Shown one piece after another: positions 1-12,600 of a stretch of DNA of 64,000 nt. Source of the stretch: Takakia lepidozioides (lineage: Eukaryota > Streptophyta > Takakiopsida > Takakiales > Takakiaceae); assembly GCA_030704615.1 (NCBI GenBank), contig CM060734.1:32752042-32816041 (forward strand). The letters run 5' to 3'. The notes below the pieces were generated by a model that made no database searches, had not been told where the DNA came from, and was given only the letters and a program-made list of their open reading frames with translations. The translations under genes and the position numbers were made by a program. The first letter of the stretch is position 1; the number at the start of each line of letters is the position of its first letter.

Positions 1-387
1 CAATAAAGAAAGGAAGATGAAGATAGAATCCGCTTAAGGCTAAACTACGGTGCCTAAACTTAGGTCAAGAGTCAAGAGCCAAAGTTTGTCAAAGGAAGTC
101 TGACATATTTTTAATTAACAAGATCAACTTTGGTCTTTGCACAATAATGGAGAAGGGAGGGGGCATCGGAATCTGACATTCTCTGGGTACTTTAGGGCAA
201 ACGATAATCTTTCTTGTTAATCAACTTAACTTACCTTTGCCAAGTATGTAACACTCTCTTTTCTGCGGAAGTGTGTTTGTAACTGGGTTGTTTCGTTGTT
301 TCCCGCTGTTTCTGAAGAAAGATCCAAAATAGGGCTTTGATTTGAAAGTGGGTTGATGTTTCCTTCTCTGTTGTCATGGCCTGCCAG

Positions 388-519
388 ATATGCTTGTGTG
401 GCCCCCAAGAGGTTCCTATTCCTTTGGAGCCCTCTACATACTCTAAGCTTGAAAGCTGTGATTGTGGTGAGGATGAAGAAAAGGTGTTGCTGGCAGCATT
501 CAGGGAAGCCCGGGCGGAG
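388..519 (+). CDS. Possible internal exon of an unidentified gene
   Basis: An open stretch of 44 codons lies between a plausible acceptor (ctgccag) and a donor (gag/gtgaga), and its length is a multiple of three. The translation has a Cys-rich start (ICLCGPQE) and an acidic centre (CDCGEDEEKVLLAAF), which looks more like coding sequence than the neighbouring ORFs. I do not recognise a family and could not find a convincing partner exon in the next kilobase, so it may be a relic or part of a gene that extends beyond the left edge. Low confidence. Confidence 0.22.
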
Positions 520-1327
520 GTGAGACATGCGATGCTAGGGAACGGTAGGTGAACCCAGCTTTAACCTTTTTGTGATCCCTTGAGCTGAAGTTAGCCCACC
601 TTTAGGTCTGAATTGCATAAAAATGTTCCAGTCAACTGAAACTTTACATTTTCAAACCAACTCAAGATATGAACTTAAGTTTGTAGATTATCTCTAGAAG
701 ATTTTAGACCAGCATAAGCAGAGCAAGGATTACCAAAAATGATACCCTCTGGCTCTGCGCAAGCCCACTGTAGTAATGGGAACTTGCAGAGGATAAGCCG
801 CCAAGGCAGTGGATGGGGCATTTATATTGGCCTACTGACAGCTTGGGTCTAAAGGTAAACTCCTGAAAGCTCAACCAGAGAATCGTACTTCCTGAATTTC
901 CACCTAGCAGCAGCAGGCACTTCAACAGGGCGCAGGTTCTCTTGCTTCCAGCCCTTCAGTGCATCCAAAGCTGTGAAATAGATCTTGATGCCGGTGGTTT
1001 CATGCAACAGCTGTCTTCAAAAACCATCTCCAGTACATGGGGCGTTCCCAGCATCTTCTCAAACCTGCTTTCCACATACCCCAGGCATTTCCTCACTTCC
1101 TCCACAAATATTATCTGCATCCACCTACCTATAATTGATCCAAAGCTTACTAGAGGTCCAACAGGCCATCATTCTACCTTCACTTGTCTACCTCAGAGAG
1201 CTGCTCGCAGCTACACACCAAGCTTTAATCTAACCTTCCCCACCCTCTCTTTCTTCTTTGTGTCTTGATTCAGTACAAATAAAAACCCATGTAGGCGTCT
1301 TGCAACCTTGATGACGAAATGAGTGCA

Positions 1328-1715
1328 CCCAGAAGAATGTACTCATAATACGATGTTTGCTGTAGCCTTGTGGCCATAGGCCCCACGCCCAGTTTGGACA
1401 GAACTAAACAGATACTACCTTTGTGAGGGGCTCACTCCGGTAGTGTGCACTCAGAAAGAATGTACTCATAAGATGATGTATGCCGTCGCCTTGTGGCCAC
1501 AGATCCCGCAGCACCCAGTTTGGGCTGAACAAAATGGAGAAGAAACTACCTTTGTGAGGGGCTCACTCCGGCAGTGTGACCTACCTTGATAAAGACAATT
1601 AGTTTGGGTTTTCCAGATATCCTCTAGAAAGCCCTTCACACAAGCATCAACTTGTTGTGTGCGAGCTGCCCGGCAATTATACCCCAAGAGGGCCAGGGCT
1701 GTAGGCTCAGCTGTG
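1328..1715 (-). repeat. Two tandem copies of a dispersed coding-like repeat (LINE-tail-like)
   Basis: Two related blocks (about 1328-1450 and 1455-1715) share the phrases tgtagccttgtggccata/tcgccttgtggccacag and ctacctttgtgaggggctcactccgg. A third copy lies at about 53990-54240 inside a dCMP deaminase intron. On the minus strand the longer copies encode a shared phrase (QQVDACVKGFLEDIWK here, QQIDACIRGLLEEIWK in the distant copy). The block lies just 3' of the LINE-like zinc-knuckle relic on the same strand, so it may be the 3' end of that element family. The link to LINEs is inference. Confidence 0.5.
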
Positions 1716-1828
1716 CACTCAAAGAGAGAGACGGAAAGAAGGGAATGGAATGGTGCTTTAAAACCTCCGCGGAAAGCTCATAGAGCTTATGGGACAAAAT
1801 GGAAGAAAACATAAGAGAGGAAACAAAA

Positions 1829-2164
1829 TCAGAGCCAAAAATAAAAACTATTGCTCGAGTGATTGTCTAAAGGTGAAGGCCTCATGCAGGTAAGCTGCCA
1901 AGCATTTCTGATCCTCATAGTGGAAGACTTCAGTGAGAGATTGGGTCCTGCGGAATAGACAGTGGAATCTCCCACGGATCTCGTAGTATAGAGGCAATAG
2001 AAGAAGAAGTGTTCTTCAGTTTCAATTTCCCGGTTGCGCCCTGTGCAAGCTGGACATAGGGGGTCCTCCCCTTGCAGGTTTTCACATCTATCAGTCTCTA
2101 TCCGTAGGTTGTGGGAGCCCACCCTGACCCCCCCAATGCCCTCAGGAGGAAGAAAGTTTATCAT
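1829..2164 (-). pseudogene. LINE-type reverse transcriptase C-terminal zinc-knuckle relic
   Basis: A 111-codon open frame contains RVGSHNLRIETDR, then CPACTGRNREIETEEHFFFYC. This is the layout of the C-terminal Cys/His region that follows reverse transcriptase in plant non-LTR retrotransposons (a basic GSH.LRIE.GR segment, then CxxC, then E.EEHF.F.C). No upstream catalytic RT motif (YADD-like) or endonuclease is visible, so this is a 5'-truncated, dead copy, as is usual for LINEs. The repeat block immediately downstream on the minus strand could be its 3' tail. Confidence 0.5.
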
Positions 2165-2499
2165 GTCTGCGGGAGGCAGAGGGCCAATGGGACCCTGTAG
2201 AACATCCTAGTAGAACCACAGAAACCAATGAGAAACTCAGAATCAACAGTTGTGTGAAGGCAGAGTGCCTCATGCACAGAGACAGAGAGAGAGGACGTCT
2301 TATCCACACCTCCATGGTTGTCTGTAAATTGGTGTTTTGATAGAAAAAATTCCCTGTCAATTGGTCATCTCTAACTGCACTTTTGAAAATGTGCTTGAAA
2401 GTTTTATGATTTTTCATTACACAGATGCCTTCGCCCTGCGACCCTACACCTGGCCCAGACAATCTGAGTCTGAGCTGCCATACTTGTCTCACTTCCCAT

Positions 2500-3420
2500 T
2501 TGCCAGATTAAACTTTAAATCCAGCTGGATCGAGACTATCCAATGTGACCATTTACCTTGAGTAACCGTGGGTGCGGTCAGACTAAGCAAAACAAGGAGC
2601 GCATATTTTCAAATGCATACTGGAGAGTTCAATTGGAAGTTCTTCAGTTAAAGCGGGGCATCTTAGCATAAACACGAACTGAGCAGCGTGAGACTTACAT
2701 GATAATTCTGGGCCACATCAACTTAGCCTGGCTACCAAGCATGCAGGGTTTTCATGTGGGGTTTATCTCCTGAATAGAAGTCCAGTACAAGGCCTGGGAC
2801 CAAGTTTACCCTCTGGCAGTGGATAGTCTAATGCATTGATTATTGGGGTTGTGGGTAGTGAATGGAAGCTCCTCTCACATTTAGGGGTACAGGTATGCCA
2901 GGTCAAGTGATGTTGAGTATACGGGTCAAGTTTTTACATGAGTAGGCTGACCACTTTGTTGCATACTGCAAAGAGAGTTTGATCTATACACGTACGTTTG
3001 CTTGGTTCTCCATATGATTCTGTGCATTAGATTTGGTTTTGGTGATGAGAATGTGGCAGCAAGCCTAGTGAGCAGGTGATCCTGGACTACGATTACAATT
3101 TTACCACTGCTTAAGTCTGTGGCAGTGAGTGTGACAGGTACTCACTTGGCTCTAGTCTCGTGGCTTTGCGTGCTAGTGAATGTCATATTCTTAAAAACCT
3201 GGCAGCTGACATGGCACAATCTGACCACCTCGTCTATGACAGAGTACTTGGGTCTGTGTTCCTTCTGGTGCTTGCACTTGAGAGGGTTATGGGCACCCAG
3301 TGGCCATGAATGTACCTAAAGCGATCAGGATGGCAAACAGGAACATTCACTATGTTTCTCAATCTGCACATGTGAGACTGCTGTTGCCAACCAATTATTT
3401 GTAGTCAATGAAACAGGATT
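2500..3420. other. No supported gene
   Basis: Only short, composition-driven open frames are present. I looked on + for the missing N-terminal part of the TIP41-like relic that follows and did not find it. Confidence 0.4.
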
Positions 3421-3429
3421 TGGTCGCCA

Positions 3430-4560
3430 CGAGTGATAGGCCTGCTGCAGATGTAGCTTTGGAGTGGGTGGAATGCGAGGACAGCATTGACATGCTCACC
3501 CTGCAAGCCAAGGACCCAATCTTGTTCTGCGATGAGGTATTGTCGGATTCCAGCATTTTTCTTGGATGCCATCAAGGTTTCTCTTTGAGCTCCCAAAAAG
3601 ACGAATCCAAAAGTGATATCCGATTTCTTTATATGCCAAGAGTGCCACTGTGTATGAGAACTTCGCAATCTACATGAAGGAATCAATCTCTTTTACTTAT
3701 TATCCACTCCTATAAGGCTTCAGCATAGCTAAACTTCATTGTGGAAATTTGATGGCATTTCATAATGTGCTGTAGTGTTCTGAGGAGCAGGGCAAAACTC
3801 GAGCCTGCAAGACTCCAGTGCCACTCCTTCAAACAGTGGATATTATTTATGTAAGTTGACTGTCTATTACAACAGGTTTGTTAAGATACAGTGCAGGTGG
3901 TGTTGTATGAAGACGAGTTAGCAGATAAGAGGGTCGCTCTCTTGTCAATCGAAGTGGTAGGTTTGCTCACTGCCTTCCATGTCCATTTGAAGGAATACGT
4001 TTTTGTAATGTGCAACCTGCAAAACCATAATCTTTTGATACATTCCATAAATGCAGGTAACTTTAATGCTGTGTCATGTACCTTTCTTCTTCAGAGTGGA
4101 TAGCTAAGGTGGCTGCCTGTAGTTGGATTCTGCAGAGAGTAATGCGACTTTGTTGGTTTCTCCTTCTGCAATTCTGGGTAGGTTACTATTCACCAGTTCT
4201 ATTTTGGCATCCGAACTGAATGCAACCCATATTTCTCGAGCTCTTGAAGACACCAAACCATGAGACTCATCTTGTGGAGATGTCTTTCTTCAAATGCGTA
4301 TCCCTGCAGCCTTTGACCTGCCGTTGATTGGGTGCTTTGTTGACTGGTTGGGCATTTTGTCAGCTGCGAGTTGGAGTGCTGATGAGAGACACGTGCATGT
4401 TCTGTGCTTTCCAAATGTGTCCCACCAGAAATCCATTAGTCATTTGGGAACGCTGCAATAAAGAAAGTTTCCAAGCCCTTGCTATGGTAAACCTCACTGC
4501 CCTCCATGACATTGCAGATAAGGTTGATGGGATTACAAAAAAACTTGTATGTTGCATTAT
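3430..4560 (+). pseudogene. TIP41-like protein pseudogene
   Basis: Three exon-like pieces match the order of plant TIP41-like proteins, which bind TAP42/TAP46 and act in TOR-PP2A signalling. The first (about 3424-3536) encodes WVECEDSIDMLTLQAKDPIL then FCDE and ends at a gtattg donor. The second (from 3891) follows a gtgcag acceptor and encodes VVLYEDELADKRVALLSIEV; the two splice in frame to give the family's DEVVLYEDELAD. The third (from about 4361) follows tttgtcag and encodes LRVGVLMRDTCMFCAF and later ESFQAL, resembling the family's LRVDGVLMR and TFQAL segments but with residues deleted. The N-terminal half, the segment between the second and third pieces, and the C-terminus are missing. 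A decayed copy with preserved introns implies segmental duplication, not retroposition. The family call rests on remembered motifs. Confidence 0.6.
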
Positions 4561-4599
4561 TTCTACTCTCTAACAGCTCTTACCATGGCCATACTGCAG

Positions 4600-6460
4600 A
4601 GAAGGTCTTCTATCGATCCAGTGGGTGACAGACTTCAAACATGCTGGCAGACATGTGAAAAGCTGATTTTCAAAACCAACCAAATAGCACTTGATTTGTA
4701 GTATTGCAGCTTCACTACAGCAATCCTCTTCAGAGATCACACTACTGACTTCTTGCCCCACTTCATGGCAAATTCATTTGCAAAACCATTTGTGGCTTGT
4801 AAATCACTTTTTGTTTTATTCTTATCCCTATGGTAGGATGAGAAAGAAGATGCATCTATCAGTCCGAAGGAAACATACATACAAACCTTTCAAAAATTAA
4901 AATAAGAAGTACCTATAGTCACACTGCATGGTGGCGATGATGACAAGACTGGGAAGGTGACGATCCCCACTTGTTGATGGCCCAAGGCTCTACACAATCA
5001 CTGAAAAGTTTCAGCAAAGTAGTATGTACTGTAATTGGCAATAAGCTTTGATTGTGAGCTGCACCTGCCGAAGTTGGGAGTTTCTTTAGCAATGCATGGA
5101 TATGTTAGAAGTGATCCAGTGTGGGGCTGCTTCTGCCTTCCAACACAATAAGCAGAAGAGGACAAAAACCACTGGTAATACAGTGTCACTTTGCAGTTCC
5201 ATTTTTACACTAGATTCTGTGGGATACTGTGAAAAAAGTTCCCAATAGCAAAATATGTGGATACATGATTCAGGGAAAAGTGTGGGGTGACTCCACTCCA
5301 CAATTCTTTCAGTTCATCCACCAATGGTCGCATATACACATCCATGACTTTGACTTGCTTTTCCCCTATATCAGCAGACTTTTGGTGCTATGCTTATTTA
5401 GTCTTTGAGGGCCCATTTAGGCTCGCCGCCGACACCTAGACTTGGAAAAAGTTTGGAGCATTCCCATTAGCCAATTGCATTTTCTCGGGTCGCCTTGGAT
5501 TCATAGTACCGCCCAAGACCAAGAAAGTGGAAATGAAATGGGCCTCTAGGTGCGGGAGATTGTTGGTCTATGGACCAACAAAAAAAACTACATGTGGGTT
5601 GTTTGTTTTGAAGGACCAACTTTCGGAAGCTCCTCGGGAAAGAGAACAATAAACAAACTGTTTTCCCAAGCGATCCCGGCCGCCGTTCGAAATGAATTCT
5701 CTAGAAAGTGTAGAGGCAAGAAGCTCGGTCTACATGATACTACCATTTTATATGCATCTAAGGTCCAAGAGTGGACCAAACATGGTCTAAATTCGGCCGC
5801 ATTGTCACTTGGTCTTGGTCCCTTGCGTAAAGCAACCCTTGTCAAAGTCCTCCCATGTTGTGAATAATATATATATATTCTCCCGGTAAATAGATACCGA
5901 TGACTTAGAGAATGGATGGATGAGAGATTCAGACGGATGAATGAGCTAAACATGGATAAGTTCTGGGCATGGGGAATCTAGAGGGTGATTAAATCGGAAT
6001 GATTGTGGTTACGTGTCTGGCAGCCTGCCCGGAGGATCATGGGGTGTTATGGGGCGGTCAGACGGTGCAGGGCAGAGGGCAGGCCGATAATTCACACGCC
6101 GGATGGATGAAAGGGTGGCCCTAATTGGGCAGCTCCAATAATGGGCCCTGCGCCCTGCACTAACACGGCCAATTACCGCGCTCTGCTCTTTATTACCCCC
6201 CTTATTTTTGTCCCTCCCTTTTCTCTCGCCCGTGGCCCCCACCACCCGCCGTACCCTAGGGTCAACTGTTTCTCACCAGCCATATTTTTGTCGATATTGT
6301 GTACCTTAAAAGGGACAATCATGTATATCGAGGGAGGGAGGGACTGTCCAAGTGTATGAGGTACCATGGCCGGGAAAAATAACTTAACCCTGCAAAAAGG
6401 GCAGCGGGCAGCCATAAGCAGCCAAGGCCACCGACAGACAAGCCAAGGGACAAAAGAAAA
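4600..6460. other. No supported gene; probable repeat-derived DNA
   Basis: Open frames on both strands (for example 5550-5867 + and 5588-5953 -) overlap one another and match no family I know. The 6010-6260 stretch is GC-rich relative to its flanks. I see no exon chain. Confidence 0.35.
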
Positions 6461-6465
6461 AAAGT

Positions 6466-6605
6466 ATGACGCCTCCCAAATGAAGAGTAAATTATGGTGT
6501 GGCAAGGAAGGTGGACACCTTTGTGGATTGGTGGATTGAACCCACAACCACTTCCAAGGTGATATGTCACGGGGCTACAACTTGGTTGTCCCAAGGGACA
6601 AACAA
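6466..6605 (-). mobile_element. tRNA-derived SINE-like element
   Basis: On the minus strand the block begins with a tRNA-like segment (agttgtagccccgtgac) followed by an RNA polymerase III B-box-like ggttcaatcc (6534-6543). It ends in ttgggaggcgtcatac followed by a T/A-rich run. The same 3' end (ttgggaggcgtcaaat) recurs on minus at about 7319-7335, which suggests a family. I see no clear target duplication. Confidence 0.42.
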
Positions 6606-6907
6606 CTAAAGAGGCAGAGAAGTTGGGGGAGGAAGAAATCAGTGGTGAGGAAACATTCGGCGGGATATTGTTTTGGGGATGGGGAACATTTAGGGGGACG
6701 GAAAACCTGGTGGTGAACAAGGTAAGCAGGTTGACTCTTGCCAAATCAAGCCTATCTTATGGCCCATGTCACTTCACCTCACAAAAGGCTAGTACCTTAC
6801 CGCACATAATGTTCAGGAATATTGCATTTAATACAATGTTCATTTGTTCATTCCACCTTTTAATTTGTTGAGAAGCCTCCATGATTCTATTTTTTATTTA
6901 TTTTCTT

Positions 6908-7200
6908 GAAAGACGCTCATTTCCCCGCCTCATGGGCCGAAATTGTGAGCAGTCGTTCCCATGTTTGGAGCATTGTTGCGTGGAGGTTTGACGCTCATTT
7001 CCCTGCCTCCTGTCATAAGGGTCGGAATTGTTGAGCAGTAGTTCGTTTGGAGCAGTGTTGCACGGAGGTTTGGCACTCATTTCGTCTCTGACCCCCCTCT
7101 CCCTGCGGTCCCAACCTCCTGTAGTAATAAGGGCTGGAATTGTGAGAGTCGTTCCCATGTTTGGAGCATTGTTGCGCGGAGGTTTGACTCCCATGAGACC
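6908..7200. repeat. Local tandem repeat, three degenerate units
   Basis: Three units share agtcgttcccatgtttggag, cattgttgcg and gaggtttgac/ggc...ctcattt. They occur at about 6910-6994, 6995-7090 and 7120-7192, with insertions between the second and third. Short minus-strand ORFs over this block are just translations of the repeat. No function is evident. Confidence 0.55.
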
Positions 7201-7318
7201 TGGGCGGTCCCAACCCGGATATATATATGTGGATCTGCCGGAGGTAAAAAAAGTAAATATTTGCCTGTTAGGGACTGCCGGATATGAATAATAATAATAT
7301 TATTATTATTAAATATTT

Positions 7319-7400
7319 GACGCCTCCCAAAGGAAGCCTAGATTACGGTGTCTCTTCACCGGGAAGGGTTACTGCCCGATATGAAGAGGTCAGATAACCG
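7319..7400 (-). mobile_element. 3' end fragment of the SINE-like family
   Basis: On the minus strand this ends in tttgggaggcgtcaaatat followed by AT-rich trinucleotides. It is preceded by acaccgtaatctaggcttcc, matching acaccataatttactcttca in the 6466-6605 copy. It looks like the 3' half of the same family. A (TAA/TTA)n run adjoins it at about 7285-7310. Confidence 0.33.
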
Positions 7401-7904
7401 GATCTGGTTGAGAATCGGTGTTTTTGCTTTTCTTTGTATTTTTTAGTCGGGAACTAGTGGCCCAAAAGAAGCGCATGTTTATATCCAACTGCCTATAATA
7501 TCATATACATTAGATTTTTAAGTTTGGGCTACTTTTAATTCATTAGAGTAAACTTGGACTTGTTCCATAACCATGGGAGGCCAGCCTAAACATAAACTTC
7601 ATTTGTCCATAACCACAGAGGCTTAAGAACTTTATTTGTTGTCATCCGACAGCATATTAGAAACAAAGAAAGCTCCTGATTTGTGAGCCTCCGGTAGCTC
7701 CCGCGTATTTCCCTTTTCAAAACAAAAATGTGTGAGGGCGCTTTGACTCACTCTTGCGGTAAATATATTATATATTTCTGGTCTCCTCCCTAAAAAGAGA
7801 CCAGGTGCTTTTCTCCTCATGTACCTCCCCAGTTAATACGTAAGAGTCATCTCAGGATGAATTATTGCATTTTGTGAGTATCGTGGTAAGTAATAAGGAC
7901 ACTG

Positions 7905-8085
7905 TTATTTTCCTTTGCCAACAGGGGACAGAGGCCCTGAATTAAAAAAGGTGGAAGTCACGATCTTGGAATGACACTTAAATTCCATCACATTTAGTTC
8001 GATTTTCACAGATAGCACACAGGACACGGTAGCTGGATTTGAGCCCCAAACCACTGGGGTCCATCGCCTGGGCGAAATGACGGGC
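7905..8085 (-). mobile_element. Possible SINE-like fragment
   Basis: The minus strand carries ggcgatggaccccagtgg followed by ggggctcaaatccagctacc, which resembles a degenerate A-box/B-box pair. No matching 3' tail was found elsewhere in the window, so this is a weak call. Confidence 0.2.
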
Positions 8086-8519
8086 CGGGCGGGGGCGCCG
8101 GGCACGGTTCAGCTGAAGGGGGGGGCCGGTAACAGGCAGCGTCGGCGTGCCCCGCTGCTTTTATTACCTGTCCGCCCTCTCTCGCAGTAACTTTGGCGCG
8201 CCCTTACTCGGCCCTAAAATTTACGCGCACTTTTTCTGCACCGCATCTCTTACCTGCCCGCCACTCGTGGTGGACTGCCAGCCGTACCGTCACGACCCGG
8301 CCCGCCTTGCATTGCACGGGCCCGTCTGCGGCGAGCGTTCTGGCAGTATAGCCATGCAGGGCGCGGGTATAGCCAGGAGAGAATACCGTTTTGGACGAGT
8401 ATCGCCGTGTGTGTAGTTACCGAGGTATGATCTGGTCTGACGGATGAGAGTAGAAAGCGAGAGTCACGAGGCGCTGGACAGAATACGGGGAAGGGAGGAG
8501 GGGGGGGGTAAGAAAGGCC

Positions 8520-9681
8520 AGGCTGCCAGGGCCCACTGGAGGCTTGTCTTGTCGCTTTATAGCGCAGCGCTTGCGTTGCTTCCCCTCATCTCTCCAGCGA
8601 TTGCTCTGCACCGGGGAGGGTATTGCGGAGCTTTAGTTCCAGATCGTGCCGCGGCTGTATCTCAGTTTCTTCTACAGGTTTGTTTGCTCACGTGCGTTTC
8701 GAGTTGGTGTTGTTCTTGGGAGTGAAGACTGAAGGTACATTGACGAGGTTAGATTGCCCGGGGTTTGCCACAGTCGTGCGTGTTTGATGTTGGAAATGAA
8801 GTCTTGGTGATGTCCTAGATGTGATCTGAGAGCTTGTGATGGAAAAGAGCTTCACTGGTTAGATCGACCTTGAACGGAAGTGCTGCTGCATTAATAAAAC
8901 TGCTTTCTAGTCGTTTAGTTTGCGAACGACCAGGGATCTGTAGATTGTCTCTCTTGTCACAGGCCAGGGCAGTTTAGATCTGAATCAGTTACCTATGCTC
9001 TGGCACTTTTGGTGCTGGTCTGTTGTGTAAAGGTTTGTGAGCGTCGTAACTAACCGCAAGTATGAAGCACCATTTTCCCGTTGGAGCCTGAGGGAGTGTG
9101 GTGTCAATGTGGTAGCTGAGTGACTTTCTTGAAAGAAGATGATGTAACTGTAGAGTCATAGAGCAGGCAGGAAGTCATCCTTACAGATTCTTTTTCATAG
9201 TTTATTGTACTGTTTCTTGAAGTAGACGAAGCTACTCGAGCGTTAGCACTCCCGAGTACATATGTGTTGAATGGATCTGAGGTTAGCTGAATGGACGTCG
9301 GATTTTGTGCTCTTTAGATATGCAACTGACGGTGGGAAGTCTCGTTCATAGTGTGACATTTGTGGGGATGATAGTTTTTCTAGTTCGTCTGGGTTCCGTC
9401 TCTTTGAAGTTTGGAGTGGATATTGTTTGAATCTTCAATCTTAAACAGATCTCTCTCATGACGGTGGTAGCTTCTGGAGGAATGGGCTCATAGTTGTCGT
9501 GTTTAGAGTGGATTCGTACCTTCCTATTGAACGAGGTCTGACGCATCTGTCACATCAATGAGATGTATGTAGTTTATCTTGGTTGAGCTCGTGGGCAGCC
9601 GCTCTGTTGCTTAGTGTGAACGTGGACTGACATTGTTCCTTCCTTCCTTTTTCTTCATGCAGAGGTAAGCAAGCAGTCACC
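8520..9681 (+). promoter_or_regulatory. Promoter, 5' UTR and likely leader intron of MetE
   Basis: A GC-rich stretch (about 8080-8640) precedes the methionine synthase gene. A ctttatag element at about 8556 could be a weak TATA box. A likely untranslated first exon ends at ttctacag, with the intron starting at gtttgtttg (about 8678). It would end at the pyrimidine-rich ttcttcatgcag (9662), 19 bases before the ATG. Leader introns are common in highly expressed plant genes. Transcript start and intron are inferred. Confidence 0.4.
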
Positions 9682-12600
9682 ATGACTTCCCATGTGGTTG
9701 GTTATCCTCGAATGGGCCCCAAGAGGGAGCTCAAATTCGCCCTTGAGTCTTTCTGGGACGGAAAGTCCTCAGCAGCTGACCTTGAGGCCGTTGCCAAGGA
9801 CTTGAGAGCTTCGATCTGGAAGCAGATGGCTAATGCTGGTGTCAGTCTGATCCCCAGCAACACCTTCGCATACTACGATCAGGTCCTGGATACCACAGCC
9901 CTGGTCGGAGCTGTACCTTCCCGCTATGGGTGGACTGGTGGTGAAGTTGGCTTGGATACTTACTTCTCCATGGCCCGTGGTAATGCCAAGCAGCCTGCTA
10001 TGGAGATGACCAAATGGTTTGACACAAACTAGTAAGTCCTTCCCTCTGCATTACCTGTGGATGTCCCATGATCAAGTGGTGCATGGCCCCTGTTATCACT
10101 TTTGAACTCTGCAACTGGTCATATGCTTTGCTGTCAATAGGTTAGTAACGTGTATGATATTTTTGTAGTACAGGTCATCTATCTTCTGTGCACCCACTAT
10201 TACACTTGGAGTTGAATCATTTTGAGTCTACACATTGTGAAACCATTGCAATCACTCTTGCATTGTCAGGTTGTATGTCAGACAACAAATCGTTATAGAG
10301 GGTTTGAAACTTGAATGACAATGAGTTTGCGTTTTCATGCAGTCACTACATTGTCCCAGAGCTTGGCCCAGAGACTAAGTTTGTGCTCTCATCACGGAAG
10401 GCTGTGGATGAGTATAAGGAAGCCAAAGCGGTAACTCTCCTCCACTGTTCCATCTGGATTGAGCTATTCTTCCAAAGTAGTCCTTAAAGTGAAGAACTAG
10501 AGCTCATATCAATGTATCTAACATTTTATTCTTTGGTTTTCACAGCTCGGCATTGAGACCGTGCCTGTCTTCGTTGGGCCAGTCACCTACCTCCTGCTTT
10601 CCAAGCTGGACAAGAGTGCCCCAAAGGACTTCCAGCTCCTTTCTCTTCTGGATTCTCTTCTACCTATTTACAAGTAAGGATGTGGAAATTATTCAGCATT
10701 CTGTATTTTCTGCTCTACATTTGCGCCATTCACGGTTGCAGTAATTTGGAACCTGTTCCCCTCTGAGCTATTTACAGTGAAGTAAAAGTCATTTGTTATA
10801 TTACCCAGAGCTTGAGGAAGTAGGAGGGCCTTCTGAGTGGTTGGGATCTGCATCTGGTTGGAACAGGGAAGTACTGGGAGAGTTGAAAGAGGCAGGTGCC
10901 AAGTGGGTGCAATTTGATGAGCCTGCACTGGTTCTTGATCTGGAAGCTTCCAAACTGGAGGCCTTCACCAAGGCCTACTCTGTCCTAGGGTCTGACCTCG
11001 GGGGTGTGAAGATCCTACTTGAGACCTACTTCACCGATATCCCTGCTGCAGCATACAAGTAAGTACTGTTGGACACTGGTCAAAGTAATGTGCAACCATA
11101 GCTTATGTTAGCAAATCTTTAAAATTTCTTACTGCTCTGTCTGCTGATGGCAGCTGCAAACAATTGTACAAATTGAATGTGCACTACTTAGTGCCAGATG
11201 TAGTCTGGATTTTCTTGAGGCACTAGTGGGGGCATTGACCAACCAACCAGTAAGGCGAGTTTCAAACAATGGTGTTTGTGCTGTCATGACAAAATACAGC
11301 TATCCTAATCATTTCACCTTCTTTTGCTGTTCCTTATCAGGACAATTATTGGGTTGAAAAATGTGTCTGCCATTGGTGTTGATCTTGTGCGCGGCACAAA
11401 GACGCTTGACCTCATTAAGGAGGTTGGCATCCCTGATGGAAAGATTCTGTTTGCTGGAGTGGTTGATGGTCGAAACATCTGGGCCAATGACCTGGCAGCC
11501 TCAGTTGCTACATTGGAAGACTTGGAGAAAACTCTTGGGAAAGGTATAAATGCGTTGTCTGTTAGCCCTTTTGTTGCTGTTTCTAGTTGTCTTTGTCATG
11601 AATTTTCTCAAGACATGTTCTAACCCCAGCTTCTACATCCTATGCAGGAAGGGTAGTGGTTTCAACATCCTGCTCACTGCTCCACTCAGCAGTTGATCTA
11701 AAAAATGAGACCAAGTTGGATGAGGAGCTCAAGTCTTGGCTTGCATTTGCTGCCCAAAAGGTGTTGGAAGTAGTTGCACTGGCAGGCGCACTTTCTGGCA
11801 AGAAAAACGAGGTGATACATGTTTTCTACTTAAATTGTTGTGATCTTATGACAAGGGAGTGTCAGATGCAGTGAGGTTGTTGTGCTGTTTTTGGTGAAGC
11901 AGCAATATTTGTGATTGAAGTACAAGTGATTAGTCATTAGGAGGTCTGTGGCAGAGCTTCAAAATGTACACTCTTCTACTGCTCCCTGCTGCTCTGGAGA
12001 GGTTTGCTAGTTTTGTGACGGTGGCAATCGAAATCAGACACTCCTGCATCCCAACACCTAACTCCCGAGTCAATGTCGATCCTCAATGAAATTTGCCAGG
12101 ATGTGTTGCACACAGTAATCAAAAGGTTTGTACTGGGATACTGCTTTCCAGTACAACCAGCCAACTGAGTGGCCTGCGAATCAGGAATGAATACAAAAGA
12201 TTGGTAGCATCCAGAGAGATACTGAAATGCTGGTAGTCCTCCCAATGGACCCCTCATGTGTGTCTGGCTTTGGTCTGGGTGTAGGAGTTCTTCTCTGCAA
12301 ATGCTGCTGCCCAAGCATCCAGGAGATCTTCCCCAAGGGTCCACAACAAGGCGGTGCAGGAGGCTGTAAGTCTCCAAAAATGCACGATATTGCTCCCTTG
12401 TGTTGTTCAATCCCAAGGTGCATTATGTTTGTGTATACATATTCTTAAAGATGCATGTCATTTGCTAAGCATGTTTTCTGGCAGGCTTCAGCACTGAAAG
12501 GATCAGATCACCGTCGTGCTACAACTGTCAGTACCCGTTTGGAGGAGCAACAGAAGAAGCTGAATCTGCCTATCCTACCCACCACCACCATTGGCTCTTT

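Noticed and set aside
5550-5953. Overlapping 105- and 121-codon ORFs on opposite strands
   Set aside because: Neither has recognisable motifs, splice context or conservation I can judge; likely chance.
12181-12448. ORFs on both strands around MetE exon 7
   Set aside because: Shadows: the true reading is the 81-bp exon 12285-12365, which restores the missing family segment in frame.
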